A stretch of 11,564 nucleotides of DNA from JBBIII01 sp037446575 (GCA_037446575.1 JBBIII010000074.1:1-11564); one strand, 5' to 3'; shown: positions 1 to 7,913, counted from the stretch's first letter. Numbers and translations are program-made. The notes: generated from the letters alone by a model not told the origin.

Positions 1-13
1 CAGTCAAGAATGA

Positions 14-88
14 GCAGAATCAAACGAAGGTCTTCAGGAAGAAGATGATATTGCTTCGTTAATTATGAGAAATAAGATGTACTTATAA
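14..88 (+). other. possible 3' end of a plus-strand coding region, frame interrupted
   Basis: One plus-strand frame reads about 24 acidic, protein-like residues (ending ASLIMRNKMYL) up to a TAA at 86-88, nine bases before the end of the convergent priA gene. The same frame has a TGA at 11-13, so it cannot be a simple continuation of an upstream gene. The other two plus frames stop at 46-48 and 60-62. It could be the tail of a gene carrying a frameshift, decayed coding sequence, or chance. Only 88 bases are available, no product can be recognised, and nothing else in positions 1-97 suggests a gene. Confidence 0.18.
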
Positions 89-97
89 ATTTCTATC

Positions 98-2644
98 TTA
101 CATCATTCCTTGCGGATCAACATCTAAAGTAAGCTTTACTTTTTTTGAAAATATTGGAGATGCTTCATATCGCTTTATTGCTTTTAAAAGGTCTGCGCGT
201 AAAAATGCGCCAGAAGGGTCTGCTTTTTTTAAATCTTTAATTAAAACGTGTTTTCTATAAACATTTTTTAATTTTGAAATTGCCGCGTCTGCAGGACCAA
301 GAACTATGTATTTATTTTGTTTATTGAAAAGCTCTAAATATTCCGTAAATTTTTTTGCATGATGTTGAACCTCGTTTTCTTTTTCGCCGGAAAATTCTAA
401 AAGAACAATTCTTGAAAACGGTGGATAATCAAGTTCTCGGCGATATTCTATTTCTTCCTGATAAAATCCGCGGTAATTATGCGTCAATACATGTTTAAGA
501 CTATAGTGATCCGGTTGTAATGTCTGAATTATTACTTCTCCTTCAAGCGTACTTCGTCCGGCGCGTCCAGAAACTTGAGTTAATAATTGAAATGTTCCTT
601 CGGAAGATCTGAAATCAGGCAGAAGCATTTGTGTGTCGGCAGAAATTACACCGACCAACGTTACGCGAGGGAAATCTAATCCTTTAGCAACCATTTGTGT
701 CCCGAGAAGTATATCAGCTTCGCCCATGCCAAATTGATTTAGAATTTTATCGTGAGCGCCTTTGTGGCTTGTGGTATCACGATCCATTCTCAGTATAGTT
801 GCTACTGGAAATAAAGCTTGCAATTCCTCCTGTACTTGTTGGGTTCCAAAAGCATACATGCGTATTTCAATTCCATTGCACTTCGGGCATATAGACGGTG
901 GTTTCTTTACATAACCGCAATAGTGGCACCGAAGATGTTTTTTCGTAACGTGAAAAGTAAGCGACACATCGCAGTTATCACACTTTTCTACATAACCACA
1001 ATCGAAACATTCCATGACATGTGAAAAACCACGCCTATTTTGCAAAAGTATAATTCCTTCCTTTTTCTGCAAGCGTTCTGTAATTTCCGTCTGAAGTAAG
1101 CGAGAAATGGATGTATACGGAAGCCGTTTTGGAAATTGTTTTCCGCTCTTTTTAATCTCTTCTTTCAAATCGTTGTATATCTCGCGCTTTTCTTTTGCCA
1201 TATCTACTATTTCAATTGTTGGAAGCTTGGCGGTATCGATTCGTTGTGGAAGCTCAAGCAGTGTATATTTTCCGTTTATTGCATTAAAATAGCTTTCTAT
1301 AGAAGGCGTTGCTGAACCAAGCACAACTACCGCATTTGTTTGTAATGCGCGAATTACTGCAACATCGCGCGCATTGTAACGCGGCGTTGAATCATATTGT
1401 TTATAAGAACTGTCATGTTCTTCATCTACTACAATCAAACCAATGTTCTTGAGCGGGGCAAAAATTGCGGAGCGTGGACCTATTACAATTTTAATTTTTT
1501 CTTCATGCGCCAAGCGCCATGCATCGTATCTTTCGCCAGCTGACATTTGACTGTGCATTACCGCCACATCATTTCCAAAGTGCGCTTTAAACCGTCGGAC
1601 TGTTTGTGGTGTTAAAGAAATTTCTGGAACCAACACTATGGCTGTTTTTCCACTTAGCAGTAAGGTTTTAATTGCATCAATATATACTTGCGTTTTACCG
1701 CTTCCGGTAATTCCATGTAATAGAAATGGCTTGAATTTGTTTGATGAAATTGCGCTACAGATTTCATTGTACGCATACTTTTGATTTGCGTTCAAGATAA
1801 TTTCTTGCGGTTGTTCTATGTTTTCATATTCGTTCGAACGAATTACCTCTTTTAATATTGTTTTAAGTATTCCTTTTTTTTCTAAGCTCTTAATTGAAGC
1901 AAGCGATACAATGTTTTGTTTCATGAATCTGTGAATTTCAACAGCATAGCTATTGCTATCTTGTTGATTATCCAATAAAGCTATTATAATTGATCGTTGC
2001 TTTTTGGTTAGTGAATGATTCTCTAAAACGGTTTTTAAATTGGATATATCATCTGTTTTTAAACTTATAAATTTACTTAGTTTTGGTTTAACTTTTGGCT
2101 TAGTAATTTCTTCTTCTATCGAAATCCAACCCTTGTTTTGCATCTCATTTAACACCGAATAGATATTTTTGATTTTAGATTTTTTTCTCAGTGTGTTCAG
2201 TAAGATTGGTTTAAAGTCGGATAATATTTTCAGAATAGAGTTTTGTTTTGGAGCGGATTGCTTTGTCTGCTCTAAAAGTAAATTAACTTCTTTAAAGATA
2301 AGACACACAACTTTTTTGCTTTCTTGAGATAAACCTTGCGGTGTTGCGGCTTTAAGCGTTTCGCCCCATGGATTTAAATAATATTCAGAAATCCAATTCG
2401 TTAATGCGAGAAGTTCTTTAGAAAACGCGGGTTTTACATCAAGAATATCTGTTACAGGTTTTAAACCTCGCACCTTAGTTGTTTCCGACATTGCGACAAC
2501 AACGCCTGTATAATGCTTTTTCCCGAATGGCACTAGAACACGCTTGCCAATACTTACAGATGATTGTAGTTCTGGCGGAACAATGTATGTAAATACATGA
2601 TCTAATGGAAGTGGAAGCGCAATATCAACAAATAATTGTGACAT
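98..2644 (-). CDS. priA: primosomal protein N' (PriA), replication-restart helicase
   Basis: PriA is a 3'-to-5' superfamily 2 DNA helicase that recognises stalled or collapsed forks and starts reloading of the replicative helicase. The 848-residue product opens with the 3'-end-binding domain (VDIALPLPLDHVFTY). It then has Walker A GITGSGKT (about 311-318), the DEEH box (407-410), GSATPS (443-448), eight zinc-binding cysteines in four CxxC pairs (546/549, 555/558, 573/576, 586/589), GTQMVAKGLDFP (648-659) and QVSGRAGR (690-697). All core motifs are intact. It is about 115 residues longer than the E. coli protein, and the extra length lies between the N-terminal domain and the helicase core (about 115-280). 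The frame is open upstream to 2746, but that would overlap larC by 79 bases. The ATG at 2644 matches family N-termini and lies 23 bp after the larC stop. No strong Shine-Dalgarno sequence precedes it. It is the last gene of the probable waaA-larC-priA operon. Confidence 0.96.
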   Translation of the reverse strand: MSQLFVDIALPLPLDHVFTYIVPPELQSSVSIGKRVLVPFGKKHYTGVVVAMSETTKVRGLKPVTDILDVKPAFSKELLALTNWISEYYLNPWGETLKAATPQGLSQESKKVVCLIFKEVNLLLEQTKQSAPKQNSILKILSDFKPILLNTLRKKSKIKNIYSVLNEMQNKGWISIEEEITKPKVKPKLSKFISLKTDDISNLKTVLENHSLTKKQRSIIIALLDNQQDSNSYAVEIHRFMKQNIVSLASIKSLEKKGILKTILKEVIRSNEYENIEQPQEIILNANQKYAYNEICSAISSNKFKPFLLHGITGSGKTQVYIDAIKTLLLSGKTAIVLVPEISLTPQTVRRFKAHFGNDVAVMHSQMSAGERYDAWRLAHEEKIKIVIGPRSAIFAPLKNIGLIVVDEEHDSSYKQYDSTPRYNARDVAVIRALQTNAVVVLGSATPSIESYFNAINGKYTLLELPQRIDTAKLPTIEIVDMAKEKREIYNDLKEEIKKSGKQFPKRLPYTSISRLLQTEITERLQKKEGIILLQNRRGFSHVMECFDCGYVEKCDNCDVSLTFHVTKKHLRCHYCGYVKKPPSICPKCNGIEIRMYAFGTQQVQEELQALFPVATILRMDRDTTSHKGAHDKILNQFGMGEADILLGTQMVAKGLDFPRVTLVGVISADTQMLLPDFRSSEGTFQLLTQVSGRAGRSTLEGEVIIQTLQPDHYSLKHVLTHNYRGFYQEEIEYRRELDYPPFSRIVLLEFSGEKENEVQHHAKKFTEYLELFNKQNKYIVLGPADAAISKLKNVYRKHVLIKDLKKADPSGAFLRADLLKAIKRYEASPIFSKKVKLTLDVDPQGMM

Positions 2645-2667
2645 GAAAATTGAAATGGCTGAAAAGT

Positions 2668-3834
2668 TTAGCTGTTCAACTCGTGTTCTAACTTCTGATA
2701 AACTTCTGCAATAGGTAAATTCTTTTCTATAGCGATTCGTCTGCATTCTTCGAATTCAACTCTCGTTTGCTCTTTACCCTCAATTTCTACAATTTTGACA
2801 TTTACTAATCCGAAAGATGTTTGAATTTGTTTATGCCTACGAGGAATTTTCTTACGTTCGACCGGTTGAATGCGCACGCCAAGTGTTGTTGTCTCGCGAA
2901 AAATTATGGCAAGTATTTTTTCTATCTTAACTTTTTCAACAAGCGTAGATAATAGAAAACCGGGTCGCCCTTTTTTCATAAAGATAGGCATTATAAAAGC
3001 GTCATGTGCGCCGGAAGCAATCAGCTTTTCAATTATATGTGGGTAAATCTCAGGATTCATATCATCGATGTTCGTTTCGATGTTCACGATTTCATCTGTG
3101 TCGTAATCGGGTTCTAGTTCTCCAATTAAAACTCGAAGCAAATTAGGTAATTGCTCAATTTCTCTTCCACCGGCGCCATACCCTATCTTCGACACCTTTA
3201 TTTTTTCTGAGGTCAATACTCCGCTGGAAAGCGCTTTGACAATCGCAGCTCCTGTCGGAGTCGTTAATTCGTATGGAACATCGGTTAACACAATCGGATA
3301 ATCTTTTAATATTTCCATAGTGGCTGGTGTTGGAATGGGAAGTTTTCCATGCTGAGAATTCACAGTTCCACTGCTTCCAACTTTCATAGGAGAAGAAAAT
3401 ACTTTTTGAATACCAAGTTTTTCTAAACAAATTGAGACACCGATAATATCTATTAGTGAATCAATTGCGCCAACTTCATGAAAATGAACTTTTTCGATTG
3501 AAGTATTATGCACCTTTGCTTCGGCGACTGCAACTTCGCGGAAGATTTTTTTTGACCGCTCTTTTATACTTTCCTTAAGAGAACTTTTATCAATTAGCTC
3601 TTCAATATCTTTTAGATGACGGTGATAATGTGGTTGGTGAGAAATAACGACATCAATTTTGGCGGCAACTATTCCATTGCGCTCTATATGTCGTGCTTCA
3701 AGTTCAAAGCCGGAAAAATTGAGCGCTCTTAATTCCGCAATAAGTTCATCGAAGTTAACGCCAGCGCTGACTAATGCTCCAAGCGCCATATCGCCGCTTA
3801 TTCCGGCAATTGTATCAAAATATGCTATTCTCAT
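2668..3834 (-). CDS. larC: LarC, nickel insertion protein for the nickel-pincer nucleotide cofactor
   Basis: LarC (DUF111 family) is a CTP-dependent cyclometallase that inserts nickel into the pincer nucleotide made by LarB and LarE. The cofactor serves lactate racemase LarA and related racemases or epimerases. The 388-residue product begins with the family signature MRIAYFDTIAGISGDMALGA. It has a histidine-rich HYHRH segment (about 69-73), HFHEVGAIDSLIDI (117-130), TPTGA (192-196), ETNIDDMNPE (253-262), KKGRPG (287-292) and ETTTLGVR (314-321). The N- and C-terminal halves form one uninterrupted ORF, unlike Lactiplantibacillus plantarum, where larC1 and larC2 are joined by frameshifting. A TTG at 3846 is an alternative start, but the ATG at 3834 gives the usual N-terminus. 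No larA, larB or larE lies in this window, so the client enzyme cannot be named. It lies 33 bp downstream of waaA and 23 bp upstream of priA. Confidence 0.93.
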   Translation of the reverse strand: MRIAYFDTIAGISGDMALGALVSAGVNFDELIAELRALNFSGFELEARHIERNGIVAAKIDVVISHQPHYHRHLKDIEELIDKSSLKESIKERSKKIFREVAVAEAKVHNTSIEKVHFHEVGAIDSLIDIIGVSICLEKLGIQKVFSSPMKVGSSGTVNSQHGKLPIPTPATMEILKDYPIVLTDVPYELTTPTGAAIVKALSSGVLTSEKIKVSKIGYGAGGREIEQLPNLLRVLIGELEPDYDTDEIVNIETNIDDMNPEIYPHIIEKLIASGAHDAFIMPIFMKKGRPGFLLSTLVEKVKIEKILAIIFRETTTLGVRIQPVERKKIPRRHKQIQTSFGLVNVKIVEIEGKEQTRVEFEECRRIAIEKNLPIAEVYQKLEHELNS

Positions 3835-3867
3835 TGTATCGTTCAAATAGTGTGTGTAAAATATATT

Positions 3868-5148
3868 TTACTTTAAAAATTTTTCTAGATGTTCAATAAA
3901 ACGCTCGGTAGCCCCAGTATTTTCTTTTACTAATTTTAAAGCCGCTCTTCCCGCTGATTTGTTTGCTTTGTCGTCATTTAAGAGCGAACGAAGTATTCTA
4001 TAACATTCAAAAGTATCGTTTATAACGAAACCTCCGCCGCGATTGATTAGCTCGATTGCTTCTTGCGAGTTCTTATATTTGGGCCCATATACTATAGGTA
4101 TTCCGTACACAGCCGGTTCAAGCACATTATGAATTCCCTGTTTGAAGCTTCCGCCAACATAAGCCACAGAAGCATATTGATATAACGACATCAGAACCCC
4201 GACGCTATCTACAATTATTACTTGTTCATTCGAATAATCGTTAAGAGATGAAAATCTGATTGTGCGATACTTAGAGTTAAATTTAATCTCAATTTCTTCA
4301 ATTGCATTTTCAGTAGGTTCATGCGGCACAATTATAATGAGTAAATTGGTTTCATATTTAAGTAAAGTCTTTATTGTCGGAATCAGCACTTCCTCATCTT
4401 CGGGCCAAGTGCTTCCCGCCAATAATATTTTTTTCTTTTTTAAAATATGCTGTGGAATTAGATGTCTCTTTTTAGCTTCAATGCTGCGTTGCTGAACCTG
4501 ATCGTATCGAGTTTCGCCAATTGCTTCAATTTTAGGCTTTGTAAGTTTAAACTTATTAAAAGCCGATACATCATTTGACGATACTGTTAATATGGAATCG
4601 AAACTGTTAAATAAGTAACGGTGAAAATTTCTTAATAGCGGATAAAATCGCGCAGAAGAAAATCGCATAGTTGCGTTTGCGATAAGTGTCGGTATCTGCT
4701 TGTTTTTTAATTCTATTATGTGGTTTGGCCATACATCGTAACGAACAAAAACAGCCGCCGTTGGTTTGATAATTTCTATAAACCGCTCTGCATTTTTCTT
4801 TGTATCAAACGGAAGATACGAGATAATGTCTGCCATCTTGAAGTTTTTTGAATTATCAAAACCTGAAGGGGAAAAGAAAGTAACAATAATGTTAATATTG
4901 GCATATTTTTTTCGTAATGCGGCTATAATTGGTTTTGCCTGTTCAAATTCTCCCATAGATGAAGAATGAAACCAGATTCTCTTTTTTGAAGAGAGTTTCT
5001 TAATCTCTTTTTCAAGCGTGTCGAAAAGATATTTTCTTCCCCTAATTCCACGCCGAATTTTTGAATTAAAAATAGACGCAGTTTGCAATAAAATCCAAAA
5101 AAGTGGTATAACTAAATAGTTGTATAAAAATTTCCAGAGAGGTTTCAT
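3868..5148 (-). CDS. waaA: 3-deoxy-D-manno-octulosonic acid (Kdo) transferase
   Basis: WaaA (KdtA) transfers Kdo from CMP-Kdo to the lipid A precursor at the cytoplasmic face of the inner membrane. It is a GT-B fold enzyme of family GT30. The 426-residue product has a hydrophobic N-terminal anchor (about 8-25) followed by a basic stretch (KIRRGIRGRK). It then has SSSMGEFEQA (62-71) with the conserved glutamate at about 67, RYDVWP (136-141), GSTWPEDE (245-252), PHEPTE (275-280) and the nucleotide-sugar site GGSFKQGIHNVLEPAVYG (332-349). The RYDVWP and GSTWPEDE variants resemble Bacteroidota-type enzymes more than the proteobacterial form. The frame is open to an ATG at 5223, adding 25 residues. 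The start at 5148 puts the membrane anchor at the N-terminus as in the family and is preferred, although no clear Shine-Dalgarno sequence supports either. It is the likely first gene of the waaA-larC-priA operon. One enzyme cannot show whether one or two Kdo residues are added. Confidence 0.93.
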   Translation of the reverse strand: MKPLWKFLYNYLVIPLFWILLQTASIFNSKIRRGIRGRKYLFDTLEKEIKKLSSKKRIWFHSSSMGEFEQAKPIIAALRKKYANINIIVTFFSPSGFDNSKNFKMADIISYLPFDTKKNAERFIEIIKPTAAVFVRYDVWPNHIIELKNKQIPTLIANATMRFSSARFYPLLRNFHRYLFNSFDSILTVSSNDVSAFNKFKLTKPKIEAIGETRYDQVQQRSIEAKKRHLIPQHILKKKKILLAGSTWPEDEEVLIPTIKTLLKYETNLLIIIVPHEPTENAIEEIEIKFNSKYRTIRFSSLNDYSNEQVIIVDSVGVLMSLYQYASVAYVGGSFKQGIHNVLEPAVYGIPIVYGPKYKNSQEAIELINRGGGFVINDTFECYRILRSLLNDDKANKSAGRAALKLVKENTGATERFIEHLEKFLK

Positions 5149-5259
5149 TTTATTATTTTCAATCTCAAAATCTAAAATTCCGAAACTATGGTATATAAAG
5201 TTTGATGTAAATGCAAGACGCATTTTTTTTTGTTTTGTGGAATTTATATGTAAGTCATA

Positions 5260-5289
5260 TCAAATTAACGATGGCAAAATCTAATTTGA
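5260..5289. repeat. 8-bp inverted repeat, possible operator
   Basis: TCAAATTA (5260-5267) is repeated inverted as TAATTTGA (5282-5289) with a 14-base spacer. The repeat lies between the divergent waaA and tkt genes, where a dimeric regulator could act. The arms are almost purely A/T in an AT-rich region, so a chance match is quite possible. Confidence 0.2.
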
Positions 5290-5410
5290 ATTGACAATGA
5301 CACAATGCGGGTAAAAAAAGAAAAAAATGTTTTTCATCGAATAGTTAGCGTTTTAATTGCTCTATTACCATCGGTATGATTTAAAATTACATTCTATCAG
5401 CATAAACATC

Positions 5411-5441
5411 TTTGAAATTCTGCAAAGACTCATTATCTTTA
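5411..5441 (+). promoter_or_regulatory. candidate Bacteroidota-type promoter for tkt
   Basis: TTTG at 5411-5414 and TATCTTTA at 5434-5441 are separated by 19 bases. The Bacteroidota housekeeping consensus is TTTG at -33 and TAnnTTTG at -7 with about 19 bases between, so only the last base of the -7 element differs. Transcription would begin near 5448, giving a leader of roughly 40 bases. The motif is short and it is not certain that this lineage uses the Bacteroidota consensus. Confidence 0.4.
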
Positions 5442-5489
5442 ACCTGTGTTTTTTAAGCATTGAATTAAGTAATTTTGGAGAAATAGGAA

Positions 5490-7478
5490 ATGAAGTCTTC
5501 GTTGGATCAACTTTGTATAAATACAATTCGAACGCTTTCGATAGATGGAGTGCAAAAAGCAAAATCGGGTCATCCCGGCATGCCAATGGGAATGGCAACA
5601 GCGGCTTATGTGCTTTGGACTAAACATCTAAACCATAATCCCGCAAATATGCATTGGTATAACCGCGATAGGTTTATTCTCTCGGGTGGACATGGCTCTA
5701 TGCTAATTTACAGCTTACTCCATTTAACAGGTTATAATGTATCATTAGACGAATTAAAAAGTTTCCGTCAGCTAAACAGTAAAACTCCCGGTCATCCTGA
5801 ATATGGACATACTGACGGCATAGAAGTTACAACGGGTCCGTTAGGTCAAGGATTTACAAACGGCGTTGGAATGGCGATAGCGCAAAAATATCTTTCTGCG
5901 CGCTATAATAAACCGGGATTCAAGATTGTTGATTACAATATTTATGCAACGCTTGGGGATGGTGATTTAATGGAAGGAATTACTGCAGAAGCCGCTTCGC
6001 TTGCTGGCCATTTGAAGTTAGATAATTTGATTTATTTATACGATGACAACTATATCAGCATTGATGGACCGACTGAACTTGCTTTTACCGAAGACCGTGC
6101 AAAACGCTTTGAAGCATACGGTTGGTTTGTGCAAAAAGTAAAAGATGGAAATGATATTAAAGCAATTGACAAAGCTATTCAACGAGCGAAAAAAGAAAAA
6201 GCACGGCCATCAATAATCATGATTCGTACGCACATTGGCTACGGAAGTCCGAACAAACAAGATACTGCTGAAGTGCACGGCTCGCCACTTGGTGAAGATG
6301 AAGTAAAATTGACAAAAAAATTCTATGGATGGGACCCAGAAAAGCAATTTTATATTCCTGAAAAAGCGTTAAAACATTTCCGTAAAGCCGTTGAAGCCGG
6401 AAAGAAAAAAGAAGCAAAGTGGCTTGCTAAGTTTGAAGAATACAAAAAGAAATATCCTGAGCTTGCGACAGAATTAGAAAATATTCGCTCTGGCTACTTT
6501 GGAGAAGAATGGAAAAAAGCATTGCCTGTATTTACAGAAGCGATGGCAACCCGCGATGCTTCAGGAAAAACACTTAGTGCGATTGCCCCTTTTCTTCCGT
6601 CCTTAATAGGCGGTTCAGCCGACCTGACACCTTCTAATAATACATTTGTAAAAAGCATGGGTGAATTTCAAGCAAATAGTTTTAGCGGAAGATATTTGCG
6701 CTACGGAGTGCGAGAGCATGCGATGGGCGGAATAATGAACGGACTTGCTGTTACAGATGGAATAATTCCTTATGGCGGAACATTCTTCGTGTTTTCCGAT
6801 TATTTGCGCCCGGCAATCCGCTTAGCGGCAATAATGAAAATTCGTCCTATTTATGTTTTCACGCACGATAGCATTGGAGTTGGTGAAGACGGACCAACAC
6901 ATGAGCCGATAGAACAACTTGCGGCATTGCGTTGTATGCCGAATATGATTTCTATCAGACCAATGGACGCAAATGAAACAGTCGCCTCTTGGAAATTTGC
7001 AATTGAACATAAAGGAGGTCCAGTTGCACTGCTCTTTACTCGCCAGAAACTTGCAACGCTTGATAGAACAAAATATCCTTCAGCAAGCAATTTAGAAAAA
7101 GGCGCATACACATTGACAGAAAATTCACCTTCTCCGGAATTAATCCTGATTGCGAGCGGTTCAGAAGTATCGCTTGCGCTTGGCGCTTATGATCAATTAA
7201 AGAACGAAGGAGTAAAGGTTCGCGTTGTAAGTATGCCATCGTGGGAATTATTCGAGCAACAGCCGAAAGAATATCGTGATTCTGTTCTTCCTCCTTCAAT
7301 AAATAAGCGTGTTGCAATTGAAGCGCTTATTACTATGGGCTGGGAAAAATATATCGGCGATAGCGGCAGAATAATTGGAATGAAAACTTATGGAGCATCC
7401 GCTCCGGTTGATGTTATCTTCAAACATTTTGGATTTACTGTTGAGAATGTTGTAAAGACAGCTAAGGAAATATTGTAG
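5490..7478 (+). CDS. tkt: transketolase
   Basis: Transketolase is a cytosolic, thiamine-diphosphate- and divalent-metal-dependent enzyme. It moves two-carbon ketol units between sugar phosphates in the non-oxidative pentose phosphate pathway. The 662-residue product is full length and single-chain. Visible motifs are AKSGHPGMPMG with His28, SGGHGS with His68, GPLGQG (116-121), the ThDP/metal motif GDGDLMEG (156-163) running to Asn187, and EVHGSPLG with His263. The second half has GVREHAMGG with catalytic Glu409, FSDYLRP (435-441), HDSIGVGEDGPTHEP (459-473), SGSEV (556-560) and GASAP (635-639). Together these are the PP, Pyr and C-terminal domains in the usual order. The ATG has GGAG at 5477-5480, nine bases upstream. 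It stands alone on the plus strand, divergent from waaA and followed by a long gap. Activity on other ketose substrates cannot be judged from sequence. Confidence 0.97.
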   Translation: MKSSLDQLCINTIRTLSIDGVQKAKSGHPGMPMGMATAAYVLWTKHLNHNPANMHWYNRDRFILSGGHGSMLIYSLLHLTGYNVSLDELKSFRQLNSKTPGHPEYGHTDGIEVTTGPLGQGFTNGVGMAIAQKYLSARYNKPGFKIVDYNIYATLGDGDLMEGITAEAASLAGHLKLDNLIYLYDDNYISIDGPTELAFTEDRAKRFEAYGWFVQKVKDGNDIKAIDKAIQRAKKEKARPSIIMIRTHIGYGSPNKQDTAEVHGSPLGEDEVKLTKKFYGWDPEKQFYIPEKALKHFRKAVEAGKKKEAKWLAKFEEYKKKYPELATELENIRSGYFGEEWKKALPVFTEAMATRDASGKTLSAIAPFLPSLIGGSADLTPSNNTFVKSMGEFQANSFSGRYLRYGVREHAMGGIMNGLAVTDGIIPYGGTFFVFSDYLRPAIRLAAIMKIRPIYVFTHDSIGVGEDGPTHEPIEQLAALRCMPNMISIRPMDANETVASWKFAIEHKGGPVALLFTRQKLATLDRTKYPSASNLEKGAYTLTENSPSPELILIASGSEVSLALGAYDQLKNEGVKVRVVSMPSWELFEQQPKEYRDSVLPPSINKRVAIEALITMGWEKYIGDSGRIIGMKTYGASAPVDVIFKHFGFTVENVVKTAKEIL

Positions 7479-7482
7479 CCGC

Positions 7483-7497
7483 TCGGGTTAACCCCGG
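7483..7497 (+). terminator. weak GC-rich hairpin just after the tkt stop
   Basis: TCGGG and CCCGG can pair (four G-C pairs plus one T-G) around the loop TTAAC, starting five bases after the tkt stop codon. The region also contains the perfect palindrome GGGTTAACCC (7485-7494). The local GC content stands out against its AT-rich surroundings. No T tract follows, so intrinsic termination is doubtful. It could instead act as a 3'-end stabilising hairpin. Confidence 0.2.
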
Positions 7498-7702
7498 AAG
7501 TTGAGTTAAATAAAATGCTGTTATCTTAAATTATTCAACGCTCAAATTCTGAAAAAAAATCTTTTTTGCAATTACAATATTTACTCGGTAACACACTGAT
7601 GTATGAGTTGTCTTTATAGAAAAGAATAAACAATTCTAAAATTACAGTACATTGATGAACCAGATAAGGCAAACAAAGAAAATACATAACGACAAAAAAT
7701 AT

Positions 7703-7725
7703 TTTCCTCTTCCGTTAAGAGGAAA
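7703..7725 (+). terminator. 9-bp perfect stem-loop with short T run, terminator-like
   Basis: TTTCCTCTT (7703-7711) pairs perfectly with AAGAGGAAA (7717-7725) around the five-base loop CCGTT, and TTTT follows at 7726-7729. This is a plausible but weak intrinsic terminator about 225 bp after tkt. Read on the minus strand, the same stem is followed by a longer T-rich run, so it would be a better terminator in that direction. However, no minus-strand gene ends here. Confidence 0.4.
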
Positions 7726-7732
7726 TTTTACA

Positions 7733-7753
7733 ATTAAATGTAGCCCATTTAAT
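7733..7753. repeat. second perfect stem-loop, adjacent to the first
   Basis: ATTAAATG (7733-7740) pairs perfectly with CATTTAAT (7746-7753) around the loop TAGCC. It starts seven bases after the stem at 7703-7725, and both loops are five bases long. It is AT-rich and thermodynamically weak, with no T tract after it. It may be part of a tandem hairpin element or RNA 3' end, or a chance feature of AT-rich DNA. Confidence 0.3.
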
Positions 7754-7766
7754 ACCGGCCTAAATA

Positions 7767-7913
7767 ATGACAACTCAAAACACACTCGTTCCCGAATTAG
7801 ACATACGGCTGATCAATTTGCAGAAATGTGGCGGAGATAGAATTTATCATATACTTTTTCTAATCTTACAAATACAGAATTTGATTCAAAATAAATCATA
7901 CAATTTTAATTAA
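7767..7913 (+). CDS. possible small protein of 48 residues, unrecognised
   Basis: An ATG at 7767 opens a frame to a TAA at 7911-7913. The predicted product has a mixed, protein-like first half (PELDIRLINLQKCGGDRIYH) and a hydrophobic second part (ILFLILQIQNLI). It ends 24 bases before the membrane-protein gene in the same orientation, so it could be a leader or partner peptide of that gene. Against this, there is no Shine-Dalgarno sequence upstream of its ATG, and ORFs of this length arise by chance. I do not recognise a family and assign no function. Confidence 0.25.
   Translation: MTTQNTLVPELDIRLINLQKCGGDRIYHILFLILQIQNLIQNKSYNFN

Larger units (their letters stand above)
5149..5489. other. 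divergent intergenic region between waaA and tkt
   Basis: This 341-bp AT-rich stretch separates the divergent starts of waaA and tkt, so it must hold promoters for both. If the longer waaA start at 5223 is used, the gap shrinks to 266 bp. It contains one Bacteroidota-style promoter candidate facing tkt and one short inverted repeat, both listed separately. No small ORF in it looks coding, and no tRNA or riboswitch fold was recognised. No persuasive promoter for the waaA side was found. Confidence 0.7.

Noticed and set aside
11..13. TGA as a selenocysteine codon inside the 14-88 frame
   Set aside because: A GGTCT string lies downstream at 29-33, but it is not held in the loop of a proper stem and there is no homologue evidence. 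A frameshift or chance is simpler.
2645..2746. Longer N-terminus for PriA (34 extra residues)
   Set aside because: It would overlap the larC coding end by 79 bases, and the extra residues do not resemble PriA N-termini. The ATG at 2644 does.
5149..5223. Longer N-terminus for WaaA (25 extra residues)
   Set aside because: The family starts just before the membrane anchor, which matches the ATG at 5148; the extension looks like untranslated leader.
5291..5296. TTGACA as a sigma-70 type -35 box
   Set aside because: There is no TATAAT-like sequence about 17 bases downstream; that stretch is A-rich without a -10 match.
5357..5623. 88-codon plus-strand frame overlapping the start of tkt
   Set aside because: It shares bases with the strongly supported transketolase N-terminus in another frame and covers the candidate promoter.
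7652..7840. 62-codon frame in the gap after tkt
   Set aside because: It starts with TTG or ATG without a Shine-Dalgarno sequence, runs through both stem-loops, and has an unlikely basic, low-quality composition.
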